A stretch of DNA of 64,000 bases from Microlunatus elymi. GTDB taxonomy: Bacteria; Actinomycetota; Actinomycetes; Propionibacteriales; Propionibacteriaceae. The stretch covers positions 620,001-684,000 of the forward strand of contig NZ_CP041692.1 in assembly GCF_007362775.1 (NCBI RefSeq), in the 5' to 3' direction. The notes under the pieces were generated by a model that saw only the letters and a program-made list of their open reading frames with translations, ran no database searches and was not told where the DNA came from. A program made the position numbers and the translations under genes. Positions 45,101 to 51,888 of the stretch are shown here, one piece after another (position 1 is the stretch's first letter; each line of letters opens with the position of its first letter).

Positions 45101-45798
45101 CGACACCGCGTGGCGACGTCGTGTCGGCAATCAGCCTCGAAACCGGCATGACGGGCCCTGCGGAGACTCCGGCAGAAGGAATCACCACGTGGAGCTCCTA
45201 TGGCGAGTATGGCGCGGCGCAGCAGCCTTCAATGACAGCGCCGGACGGGGTAGCCCGAATCGGATACGGCTGGCTTGGATCACAGCAGCGCGCGACGACT
45301 GATGCTGGGTTGACGCTGATGGGTGCCCGAATCTATAACCCGGCAACTGGGTCGTTTACCAGCGCGGACCCCGTCTACGGTGGCGGGAGTACTAGCTATG
45401 GATATCCCACAGACCCGATAAATACGCAAGATCTGGACGGGAACACGTGGTGGAAGCGCGCACTGGGCTTCGCGGCCAGAACCGCGCGCGGCCCGGCCGA
45501 AGACGTAACCAATATGGCCGTCCGCGTATACAAGCACGTAGCACCAAAGCGGGTCCGGCGTTTTGGCCATAGGCATGTATATGGGTATAACTCGTACCTT
45601 TTTGGTGGGACCAGAGGGCATCGCAAGGGTAAGCTCAATCACAACTCCTACGTCAGAATAGGCTGGGATTGGCACGGCCCCAACGAACACAACGGTCGCA
45701 GGGTCTTCCGTATAGCTACGGGGACCATCAGGAAGAAGGTCAAGTACCGCCTGCCCCGGAGCCATTTCGACATCTATGACCCGTGGCGCTTCCGGTGA
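39169..45798 (+). CDS. Secreted RHS-repeat polymorphic toxin
   Basis: A 2209-residue giant. A signal peptide is visible (GLAGLITFSVLATDLSVPLA, then HADPAP). Residues 347-530 resemble a DNRLRE domain. A DUF6531-like segment starts near 892 (SDAELATPDGGLSVSRTHSS). Many YDxxGR-type RHS repeats follow, and the RHS core box is MGARIYNPATGSFTSADPVY (about 2050). After the core a basic, His-rich domain of about 117 residues (HRHVYGYNSYLFGG, HNSYVRIGWDWHGPNE, SHFDIYDPW) should be the toxic part; I do not recognise its fold. GGAG lies 9 nt before the ATG. Codon style changes along the gene, suggesting mosaic assembly. Confidence 0.9.
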   Translation: MALVYRALNQLSSAPRGLRAGICGLAGLITFSVLATDLSVPLAHADPAPTPSTGSTPSKPGWVEPTGDGLVRPDVVSARVTARASGRRVEVLAQRSETSRTWANPDGTFSSEMAGGPVRFQDESATKTDGWRDIDVTLRKNADGTVSPAAAPNKVVLAGSGDAAAKLITTVDDGNKVVLGAGIDGTLPEPILDGPTATYRDVLPGVDVKVEVRPTGFETFWVAKDRAGLDRLLAKQPGGDQGLSTDLTTGKDVSAVPRTDGSVALIDGQDKAVAKIAPATVWDAASTDQSSAAPTQVEPAELTLTDGDGNTVPVKQDASGDLGLSMVPDQDWLNDPARVFPITIDPTYVAASAKPIYDGFVEETWTGDHSSDDKLKFGDNGGNPGLKARTYLAFSTTALQGKTITSGSLDLYGTYTRTCAARGWSAFDAGVPTTATRWTNQPTIGAKYATSTQAKGYQSGCPNGTVKIDMTKQLQAWADSSTSPRGMLLRADDETDTAYWKEFASSETTHPPVLRWTYSRNPGSTATPTVSPVTSYKPSGSSTSYYYTSDPTPNVTAVMAADPDGDVMRGRFFAFDNPTSVLEADKIRSCAGNVWHAAGEKSMCWFGTDLPDNTTAWIRARSQDSTGLNGPMSAAREIRIASKVPTKPVITCPGLSNNTWTTSGPSSATTCTITATGSGFSAPSTIKWSVDGKTATSTPITQSTSTATAKTTVSLPAASGGHKITAYAINPAGLTSAQSVFQTGWGTASLSAPKNSPQVTTTDTVTVTAAGPPKGGSALPGAKVQWRVSGATGTAGWKDAPAGTSFTVTDDAGGTNATANFDTSLLVGESDDSSVKVGERTATLLDLRVCLTYDSGMQCTGSARIQRVPHAYGDGFPTADAGPSTVALWTGELSVSDSDAELATPDGGLSVSRTHSSFAGPAAGAQNRVFGPGWTASFDGDDTGAGGAEIWDNSYIDGSISVVDADGGLLTYLRPGTTPGARRTTATMPTGTWVPADDDTAEAGMALSITGSGASTILELKSAEGVITKFQVTAAPVANDAALFRTLEVREPATSSKTTYTYDSSGRVTAIVAGLPDGVTSCAPGTPSAGCRVLKISYATTTTATASTPGDYAGQVSKITAQVNTDSDRTLATYKYNTAGQLVSATDARTNLTTSYGWIGTGTGLRLASYTPPGQAAYTFVYANNRLFKVTRPNPATAGGGTAQLGAYLYNVPLNGTVAGLPNMTTEVDKWNQDRTPTWGTAVFGQDKPITTAPAAGSDDWKYADLQFTDDQGYTLNTASYGAGDWQLTAQDYDDHGNVIHSWDERAIAGIRNGSLLTGGSATDVATITVYNNDITNTAGDVVTPAGTLVTDTYGPVHDVVAADGSIQPLRLHTATTYDQGAPNSGIDTNTGQPYRLPTKVVQTAETVDGDQDGKPLSITLTGYQPLQSGDKSGWDLGQATSSTVDMDLSGTVTSGDITSKTRYDERGRVIENRQPKSDGTDAGTRVTAYYTAAATGTTGCTSKPEWAGQVCQVGPAAQPAGQTMPIAKTTGYTWDLQTSKEVDTSGSVTSTTTTSYDAQDRPTTVATTVSGLASSEPVPAVTTSYDPATGLDTGTTSAAGTTGKTYDNWGRQVTYTNTPAVQAADKATTTYNTAGNITAVVDNNGQTTYSYDGTDAAGNQERRGLVTAVKVKITGGTEYTSTGAYDTGGDLTLEKLPGNLIRRTDTDIAGDQVGLSVNGQAVNPDTGNLEPDQPWLGWTTTVNAQDKVIGEYSPDSSTLENADQANRTYTYDPAGRLTSVQDATGTPDADGNVPCQTRTYAFDANGNRASQKAIPAATDGTCATTGGTATTRAYDNADRPTTGADGIGSYAYDPLGRQTAIPAGDAPQPSDGNISLGYYDTDAVHTITQGTLGSGGTRLTYTLDGARRRLTEEAESNSGTSTLTRHYVDDSDNPTWSVEGSSSGTTTTTRYTELLDGQLGLTISVAGATTNAEIALATPRGDVVSAISLETGMTGPAETPAEGITTWSSYGEYGAAQQPSMTAPDGVARIGYGWLGSQQRATTDAGLTLMGARIYNPATGSFTSADPVYGGGSTSYGYPTDPINTQDLDGNTWWKRALGFAARTARGPAEDVTNMAVRVYKHVAPKRVRRFGHRHVYGYNSYLFGGTRGHRKGKLNHNSYVRIGWDWHGPNEHNGRRVFRIATGTIRKKVKYRLPRSHFDIYDPWRFR

Positions 45799-45808
45799 AG
45801 GGGCTCTA

Positions 45809-46237
45809 ATGGTCTTACAACCATTTGAGGGCGTGGTCGTCGACGCAATCCAACGACTAGCGAAACTCTACGTGTGCCAGGTCACGGTCAACCCTGATGA
45901 GCATGTCGTCGGGGTCCGCGGGGGCGATCGGAATTGCACCATGAGTTTCTGTTACGGTGAAGAGGAGTCGCTGGGGATGGCGATTGGACTGGCCGGCTGG
46001 GATGACGGGTATACGGGGGTTGTGTCGCTCAGCGAACGCGCAGAAATCGCAACCTCCGTCGCAGTAGAGGTGCTGGCAGGTGCAATAACGGAAGAGGTGT
46101 GGCGACGGGGGTCGGAAATTGTGAAATCTGTAATTCGATTCCCGCGGATCAATGACAAATTCGTGTATCAGAAGTCGCTACTGATTCTCGGCGGTCCGCG
46201 GGAAATGATCCAGTACGAGCCCTACCCGCTAAAGTAG
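45809..46237 (+). CDS. Probable immunity protein for the RHS toxin
   Basis: 142 residues starting 10 bp after the toxin stop, with GAAGGGG before the ATG. It is soluble and acidic in its middle (YGEEESLGMAIGLAGWDDG), with no signal peptide, as expected for a cytoplasmic protein that binds the incoming toxin domain. GC content falls in this gene and the toxin's last 400 bp, the usual pattern of an exchangeable toxin-immunity cassette. No family is recognised; the assignment rests on position. Confidence 0.7.
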   Translation: MVLQPFEGVVVDAIQRLAKLYVCQVTVNPDEHVVGVRGGDRNCTMSFCYGEEESLGMAIGLAGWDDGYTGVVSLSERAEIATSVAVEVLAGAITEEVWRRGSEIVKSVIRFPRINDKFVYQKSLLILGGPREMIQYEPYPLK

Positions 46238-46533
46238 AATCAGTCGAACTTGTCCGCACTGCCGAAAACTGCCGGGGCCCCAACTCGGATAGAAAGATCA
46301 ACTTCACAACACTCCAAAACTCGGCATGTCCCGGCCCAGCAGGCATCCGAAACTGTCGATATCGGACACACGGCTTGGGGCCTGCGCCGGGAAAGATAAC
46401 TCAAATGTGGAGCCTGGCTCCGCAATAGTCGCTTGCGCGCTAGGCATGTTGAGCGGTTGCTGCCGCTCGAGCGCTCAGCAATGCGCCCCTCGACCGTCTG
46501 CCAACCTTGCTGAATTTGGCTCTACTGGATCAA
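46238..46533. other. Gene-poor stretch after the immunity gene
   Basis: About 300 bp of comparatively low-GC sequence. Short open frames exist on both strands, but none has a ribosome site or protein-like composition. It could be the decayed remains of an older toxin cassette; nothing recognisable remains. Confidence 0.5.
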
Positions 46534-46594
46534 GGCGGCGCTTCGCGCCGCCGGCCCGCGTCCTCGCTCGCTGCGCTCGCTGCGGCGCCGGGCC
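46534..46594. repeat. Double REP-like palindrome
   Basis: GGCGGCGC-TTC-GCGCCGCC (46534-46552) is a perfect hairpin. It is followed by GGCCCG (46553-46558) paired with CGGGCC (46589-46594) around a CCTCGCTCGCTGCG-type loop. The loop resembles that at 22608-22626. Confidence 0.65.
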
Positions 46595-47471
46595 GTGAGT
46601 CCCATCTTTCCAGCGTGTAGCAAGGCGGAGATATCTGGCTCTTCGCAGTTGAGGGTGTAGAGAAGGTCGGCGCGTCGGTGCCGGGATAGGTGCCGAGGTC
46701 TTCCGAGGATGGAAGTTCTCACACTGCCCATCGGGAAGACCTCGACGTGTCCGACGCTACCTTCGACTGCCCTGATCTGACTACCTTCTGCCGGCTTGAC
46801 GAACTCGGCCTCGTTGTCGTTGGTCAACGACTTGAGCCGGATCGTGCGGTACTGGCCTGCCGAGTCAGCGATCCCGATCAGTGGTGTCATCACTGCGGCT
46901 GCGAGGGCGTCCCGCGTGACACGGTGGTTCGGCGGCTGGCCCACGAACCGTTGGGTTGGCGACCCACCACGCTGGAAGTCAGGGTCCGTCGGTATCACTG
47001 CACCGGTTGTGGACAGGTATGGCGACAGGACACCAGTCTCGCGGCCGAACCGCGGGCCAAGTTGTCTCGGCGTGGTCTGCGGTGGGCCTTGGAAGGCATC
47101 GTCTGTCAGCACCTGACCGTGGCCCGCATCGCCGAAGGGCTCGGGGTGTCGTGGAACACCGCCAACGCCGCGATCCTGGCCGAGGGCCGACGGGTGTTGA
47201 TCAACGATCCGGCCCGGTTCGATGGTGTGCGGGTGATCGGGGTCGACGAACACTCCTGGCGCCATACCCGTCGCGGGGACAAGTTCGTCACCGTGATCAT
47301 CGATCTCACCCCGGTGCGGGATCGGACCGGTCCCGCGCGCTTGTTGGACATGATCGAGGGCAGGTCCAAGCAGGTGTTCAAGGGCTGGCTCGCCGATCGG
47401 CCACAGTTGTCGGCGTACTACCTCACATGTTGCATGGGGTACGACCTGACGTGTCGGTCTCGGCATGGTGA

Positions 47472-48242
47472 TCATGGCATGGTTTCTCCTCCGGTGGTGA
47501 GGTTGAAGCGGTCTTTGAGTCGGTAGGAGGGTCCGTTGATGTTGATGACGTCGCAGTGGTGTAGGAGTCGGTCGAGGATGGCGGTGGCTAGGACGTCGTC
47601 GCCCAGGACGCTGCCCCATTCGGTGAAGGCCTTGTTCGAGGTGATGATCATGGAGCCGCGTTCGTAGCGGCGGGAGACGAGTTGGAAGACCATGTTGGCT
47701 TCGGCCCGGTCCAGGGGGAGGTAGCCGACTTCGTCGACGATCAGGACCGCGGGTCGGAGGTAGGTGGCGAGTTGGCGGTTGAACCGGCCGGTGGTGTCGG
47801 CGGCGCGGAGTTTGCGGACCAGGTCGTCCAGGGTGGTGAAGTAGATGGAGAACCCGGCTTGGCAGGCGGCGACCGCGAGGGCGACGGCGATCATGGTTTT
47901 CCCGACGCCGGGTGGGCCGAGGAGGACCACATTGGATTTGGTGCGGGCGAACTCCAGGGTGGCCAGGTCGCGGACCTTGCGGACGTCGAGGTCGGGTTGG
48001 AAGGCGAAGTCGAAGTCGTCGAGGGTTTTGTGGTGGGGCAGGCCGGACAGGCGTAGGGCGTTGCGGAACCTGCGGCCCTCGCGCAGGCCGACTTCTTCTC
48101 CCAGGAGCAGGTCGATGAAGTCGAGGTAGCCCAGTTGGGCTTGCTCGGCGCGGTCGACCAGTGGGCCGATCGATTCGGTCAGGTGGGTCAGTCCGAGTTT
48201 GGTGGCGTGGTCACGGATCCGGTCGCTGGTCAGGCTGTTCAC
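47472..48242 (-). CDS. istB: IS21 helper ATPase IstB
   Basis: A 256-residue AAA+ protein that helps the IstA transposase choose its target. Walker A is LLGPPGVGKTMIAVAL and Walker B is VLIVDEVGYLPLD; sensor and arginine regions follow (MIITSNKAFTEWG). It starts at a GTG overlapping the stop of the preceding small gene (GTGA) instead of overlapping istA directly. Confidence 0.95.
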   Translation of the reverse strand: MNSLTSDRIRDHATKLGLTHLTESIGPLVDRAEQAQLGYLDFIDLLLGEEVGLREGRRFRNALRLSGLPHHKTLDDFDFAFQPDLDVRKVRDLATLEFARTKSNVVLLGPPGVGKTMIAVALAVAACQAGFSIYFTTLDDLVRKLRAADTTGRFNRQLATYLRPAVLIVDEVGYLPLDRAEANMVFQLVSRRYERGSMIITSNKAFTEWGSVLGDDVLATAILDRLLHHCDVININGPSYRLKDRFNLTTGGETMP

Positions 48243-48712
48243 CGGGCCACCACCCCGGTGCGGGCCTGGGCAGCGGTGACCGGGATGATCCGGTCGTGGT
48301 CGGGGTCGGTGTGCCAGTTGTCGCGTGGGCTGGGGGTTGTGGCCTTGATCCGCTGGTGCAGGTGGAGTTGGTGGAAGCCGAGCATGTCGATCAGCCAGCC
48401 CGGGTCGGCCGGTGGGGTCTGGCCGGTGAGGTATCGGCGAAGTTCGGCATGGACGGCCGGGCCGGCGGTGCGGAGGAATTCCTCACACAGGCCGAGCAGC
48501 TCGGCCAACGTGGCGGCGGTGTACTGGCTCAGCTCCACCCCGGCAGCTGCTGGTGTCGGGCTCGGGTCCAGGCTGTGTCCGGGCAGACCCTGGATCGACG
48601 ACACGGAGTTGGGTGGGCCGCAAACCTTACCGCTGCTGCTGTTCGTGCTGTTGATCATGTCGTTGTTGATCATGCTCTCGTCGTTGTTGATCTTGTTCCT
48701 GTTGTTGATCAT
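48239..48712 (-). CDS. Accessory gene between istA and istB
   Basis: 157 residues, ATG preceded by AGGAG, starting 3 bp after the istA stop and overlapping istB as GTGA. The N-terminus is repetitive (INNRNKINNDESMINNDMIN), encoded by repeated GTTGTTGATC-like DNA. The remainder is helical (AATLAELLGLCEEFLRTAG; LIDMLGFHQLHLHQRIKA). Most IS21 elements have only istA and istB. The function is unknown; a role in regulating or assisting transposition is possible. Confidence 0.7.
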   Translation of the reverse strand: MINNRNKINNDESMINNDMINSTNSSSGKVCGPPNSVSSIQGLPGHSLDPSPTPAAAGVELSQYTAATLAELLGLCEEFLRTAGPAVHAELRRYLTGQTPPADPGWLIDMLGFHQLHLHQRIKATTPSPRDNWHTDPDHDRIIPVTAAQARTGVVAR

Positions 48713-48714
48713 GG

Positions 48715-50133
48715 TCAGCTCCTGGCGGTGTGGGATCCGGCGGCGGGGTTCGTCTGGGCGGCGGGGTTGGTCTGGGCGGCGGTCTGGTAGTCCGACAGCG
48801 GCCGGACAGCGACCGGCTGGCCGGCGGCGTGATGGCTGGCCAGCAGCGCGGTCAACGGACTTGGCTCGGCCGGACCGGTTCTGGAGCGTGGTGCCGGTGG
48901 AGGGTCGAGACAGATGGCCCGGGTGTGACCGTCGGGCAGCCCGGCCCAATGGGTCTCATCGACGATCCACGAGCCCCGTCGGCGGGCCCGTTGGTGGGTC
49001 GCCAGCCAGCCGCCACCATCAACGGCGAGCGCGCTGATGGTCACGGTGTCGGCGTTCACGGCCACCTCGACCTGCCCACCGGGCCGGACCCGGCTGGCGG
49101 GCACGGAGTAGAAGCTGGCCTCAAAGGAGACCAGGGCGTCCTTACCGACTCGACGCAGATACCGATCGCAAACCAGATATGGCCGGTCCGGCAACGGCAA
49201 CAGGGCGGCCCGATCGCCGATCGCGCGAACGGCGATGACCTGACCGTGGGTGCGGTGGACCTGCCCACGTCGGATCGGTAGCCAGGCATCGAAGGCGCCG
49301 TCCAACTCCTGGATCGAGTCGAACCAGCGGCCGGCGACCACGTGTTCACGCACGATGTTGACCTGGCGTTCGACCCGGCCCTTACCGGTGGGTCGGTAGG
49401 CGGCCAGAACGTCGATGACGAACCCGTAATGATCGGCGAACGCGGCCGCTTCCGGGTGCACCGGCACCGCCAGCCCGGGCGCGACATGGCGTTTGACCAC
49501 GGTCTTGGTCCGGTCATAGACGATCGCACCCGGCACCCCGCCGAAATGGGCGAACGCGCGCCGATGGCAGTCGAAGAACGTGGCCAAATCCATGCTGGTG
49601 GTGAAACAGCAGAACGGGTCCCGGGAATGGGACAAGGTCATGTGGAACGAATACACATGGCCGATCCCGACATGGGCCAGCAGATCACCCTCATCGCCCC
49701 AATCGACCTGGGCCTGCGCACCCGGCACGACCTCGAACCGGCGATGGAACCCGATCAACGGGTTCTCATCGGTCTGGGCCAGCTCGGCGGCGATCCGGGG
49801 CCGGGCCTCGGCCAGGAACATCTTCACCCGCTGATACGACCCGGTGAACCCGTGCTCGGCCACCAGCCGCTCATGGATCACCGTGCCCTTCAACCCGACA
49901 TCGGCACGCAGCCAGGCCTCGACCACCCCGATGAACGGGGCGATCACCCTCGGCTGCGTCCCGGCCCGGGGCGGTGGTGTCGGTGGGACCGAGGCAGCGT
50001 CCTCGATCAGATACCTCTTCACCGTGCGCCAATCCACCCCGCACTCACGGGCGATCTCGGCAAAGCTCGCGCCGGCAACATGCAAGGCGCGGAAACGACG
50101 GACATTCATCCAGGACTCCGTATCCAGGATCAT
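48715..50133 (-). CDS. istA: IS21 transposase IstA
   Basis: About 472 residues. An N-terminal helix-turn-helix (GASFAEIARECGVDWRTVKR) is followed by the rve core with VDWGDEGDLL (first Asp), GAIVYDRTK (second Asp) and a glutamate in PTGKGRVERQVNIV, then a beta-rich C-terminal domain. The ATG at 50133 is followed within 24 bp by a second possible ATG. The frame is intact, so the element may be active. Confidence 0.93.
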   Translation of the reverse strand: MILDTESWMNVRRFRALHVAGASFAEIARECGVDWRTVKRYLIEDAASVPPTPPPRAGTQPRVIAPFIGVVEAWLRADVGLKGTVIHERLVAEHGFTGSYQRVKMFLAEARPRIAAELAQTDENPLIGFHRRFEVVPGAQAQVDWGDEGDLLAHVGIGHVYSFHMTLSHSRDPFCCFTTSMDLATFFDCHRRAFAHFGGVPGAIVYDRTKTVVKRHVAPGLAVPVHPEAAAFADHYGFVIDVLAAYRPTGKGRVERQVNIVREHVVAGRWFDSIQELDGAFDAWLPIRRGQVHRTHGQVIAVRAIGDRAALLPLPDRPYLVCDRYLRRVGKDALVSFEASFYSVPASRVRPGGQVEVAVNADTVTISALAVDGGGWLATHQRARRRGSWIVDETHWAGLPDGHTRAICLDPPPAPRSRTGPAEPSPLTALLASHHAAGQPVAVRPLSDYQTAAQTNPAAQTNPAAGSHTARS

Positions 50134-50943
50134 GGAGCAAGTCACCCTTCGGACTCGTCTACTTGGCAGTTGACGAACCGAAGGGTGACCCAACTCAAGG
50201 CGAGCAGGGACTCAACTCGCCGAGACCGACCTACACGTCAGGTCGTACGGAGAACGACATGTGAGGTCGTACGCGGACAACAGTCCTGGCGCGACCAGAT
50301 CGAGGTGGTCGGGATGGACGGTTTCACCGGCTACAAGACCGCCGCCACCGAGGAACTACCCGAGGCGGTGACGGTGATGGATCCCTTCCATGTCGTGCGG
50401 TTGGCCGGCGATGCGCTGGAGCAGTGCCGGCAACGGGTCCAACAGGAGACCCTCGGCCACCGCGGACGCAAGGGCGATCCGCTCTACAGCGCCCGCCGGA
50501 CCCTGCTCACCGGCGAAGATCTCCTCACCGAGAAGCAACGCGACCGACTGGTCGCCGTGTTCGCCGCCGAGGGCCACGTGCAGGTCGAAGTCACCTGGGG
50601 TGTCTACCAAAAGGTGATCGCCGCCTACCGGGCACCAGACCCCGCGACCGGGAAGATGATCATGAAACAAGTCGTGGCGGCAACCTCCGGCAAGGTCCCG
50701 GCCGTGCTGGCCGAGATCGGCAAACTCGGCCGAACGCTGAAACGCCGCGCTGCTGACGTGATCGCCTACTTCGACCGGCCCCACACCTCCAACGGACCTA
50801 CCGAAGCGATCAACGGCCGCCTCGAACACCTCCGCGGCTCCGCCCTCGGATTCCGCAACCTCACCAACTACATCGCCCGTAGCCTGCTCGAAGCCGGAGG
50901 ATTCAGACCCCAACTACACCGTCGATTCTGAAGAGCCAGATAT

Positions 50944-51402
50944 CTAGGGCTCAAAGTCTCTGGCCAGGCGTCGCAACGCAGCACGCTCGCCCTTTGTGCG
51001 GGGATTCCCACTCATGCTAAACATGACGGCGTGCCAAGGCGCATTCTCAAGCGGGTCAGGCATAACACCATGCAGAATTGCGGTTCCGTCACCGAGAGTG
51101 AGGTTGCGCACCTCACGAACTGGCAGCGCAAACAGCAATGAACCGGGCGCGAACCCACTCAGTAAATCCTCAACACTGCCGCTCAAGTCGCGCCAAATCC
51201 GCTCAATCGCGACCGAAGCGCAGGCACCAGAGAATCCATACGTTGCAGCATCGGCAGCCGATCTGTCCTGGAATGCGTTGCTCTGCGGGCGACCATTCTG
51301 CTGAAATATGGGCTGCACGACGCGTATTAGGGTGTCATCGTCCAGAATGGCTTCCGTGTCATCAACTAGCGATCGCAGCGGATCGCCCTGAGACCAAGTC
51401 AC
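50944..51402 (-). CDS. Hypothetical protein, third gene of a three-gene cassette
   Basis: 152 residues from a GTG, 9 bp after the preceding gene. It is rich in acidic residues near the N-terminus (DDTEAILDDDTLIR) and ends with a basic patch (NPRTKGERAALRRLARDFEP). No family is recognised. Its stop codon lies at the edge of the ISL3 target duplication, so the insertion occurred precisely at the 3' end and did not damage the gene. Confidence 0.6.
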   Translation of the reverse strand: MTWSQGDPLRSLVDDTEAILDDDTLIRVVQPIFQQNGRPQSNAFQDRSAADAATYGFSGACASVAIERIWRDLSGSVEDLLSGFAPGSLLFALPVREVRNLTLGDGTAILHGVMPDPLENAPWHAVMFSMSGNPRTKGERAALRRLARDFEP

Positions 51403-51411
51403 ACTGATCCG

Positions 51412-51888
51412 TCAGTGGTGGGTGAGCTTCCATGCCCACTTTTCAAGGCCGTCTGGCACACTGTCTAACGACCCTTCCCACTCCGATCCCGTCGGCTCGT
51501 ACACATACACGCTGGGCTTCCTCGTGCCATCAGTCTCAAGATGGACCTCGACACCGCCCGAAATGAACTCGGCGCTGAACCCGCGGTCTCCGCACGGGCT
51601 AACAAATGGCGCAGGCGACGACGACCACAGTGGATCGCTCAAGATTTGAAGGAGCTGCCAGCCTGCCTGTGCGCGAGGGTACATCGCATCGACTTCAATC
51701 TCTCGCACGATCACGTCCGCCACCAGCCGGAGCCAGTCCGGGGACCGATGCCCAAAAGGACGATAATCAAAGTCCAGGACGTCTGAGCCCGAAATCGTTA
51801 GCTGTGACGGCAGGCGGGGCGAGAAGGCGGAGAGCGGCACAGCGGACCAAACCGCCTCGGGCCGGCTTCCAACATAGTCGGTTTTCAT
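51412..51888 (-). CDS. Hypothetical protein, second gene of the cassette
   Basis: 158 residues from the ATG at 51888, which overlaps the TIGR04255 gene as ATGA. The sequence looks like a soluble alpha/beta protein (LTISGSDVLDFDYRPFGHRS; VEVHLETDGTRKPSVYVYEP). Tryptophans are frequent in the C-terminal third. No domain is recognised. Tight coupling implies a joint function with the upstream protein. Confidence 0.65.
   Translation of the reverse strand: MKTDYVGSRPEAVWSAVPLSAFSPRLPSQLTISGSDVLDFDYRPFGHRSPDWLRLVADVIVREIEVDAMYPRAQAGWQLLQILSDPLWSSSPAPFVSPCGDRGFSAEFISGGVEVHLETDGTRKPSVYVYEPTGSEWEGSLDSVPDGLEKWAWKLTHH

Larger units (their letters stand above)
47408..50279. mobile_element. IS21-family insertion sequence with an extra gene
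   Basis: The 2872-bp element begins TGTCGGCGTACTACCTCACA and ends (read inward) TGTCCGCGTACGACCTCACA. A second subterminal TACGACCTGACGTGT block lies inside both ends. The target duplication is ACAGT (47403-47407 and 50280-50284). It carries istA, a 157-residue gene and istB, all on the minus strand. Confidence 0.9.
46747..50931 (+). pseudogene. ISL3 transposase interrupted by IS21
   Basis: The 5' part (46747-47407) encodes the zinc-finger region (WCHHCGCEG; YHCTGCGQVW), a helix-turn-helix (LTVARIAEGLGVSWNTANAA) and VIGVDEHSWRHTR with the first catalytic Asp. The frame is cut after ADRPQ by the IS21 at 47408-50279. The 3' part resumes with WRDQIEVVGMDGFTGYKTA, then MDPFHVVRLAGDALE and ends LLEAGGFRPQLHRRF. 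Both halves are open and match the family order, so excision of the IS21 and one duplicated ACAGT would restore the gene. Confidence 0.9.
46637..50937. mobile_element. ISL3-family insertion sequence, split by a nested IS21
   Basis: Terminal inverted repeats begin GGCTCTTC at both ends (GGCTCTTCGCAGTTGAGGG and, inward from the right, GGCTCTTCAGAATCGACGG). The flanks are an 8-bp duplication AGATATCT (46629-46636 and 50938-50945). Without the nested element it would be about 1.4 kb, normal for ISL3. Confidence 0.88.

Noticed and set aside
46316-46598. Additional small genes between the immunity gene and ISL3
   Set aside because: Short frames on both strands lack ribosome sites and run into the REP palindromes.
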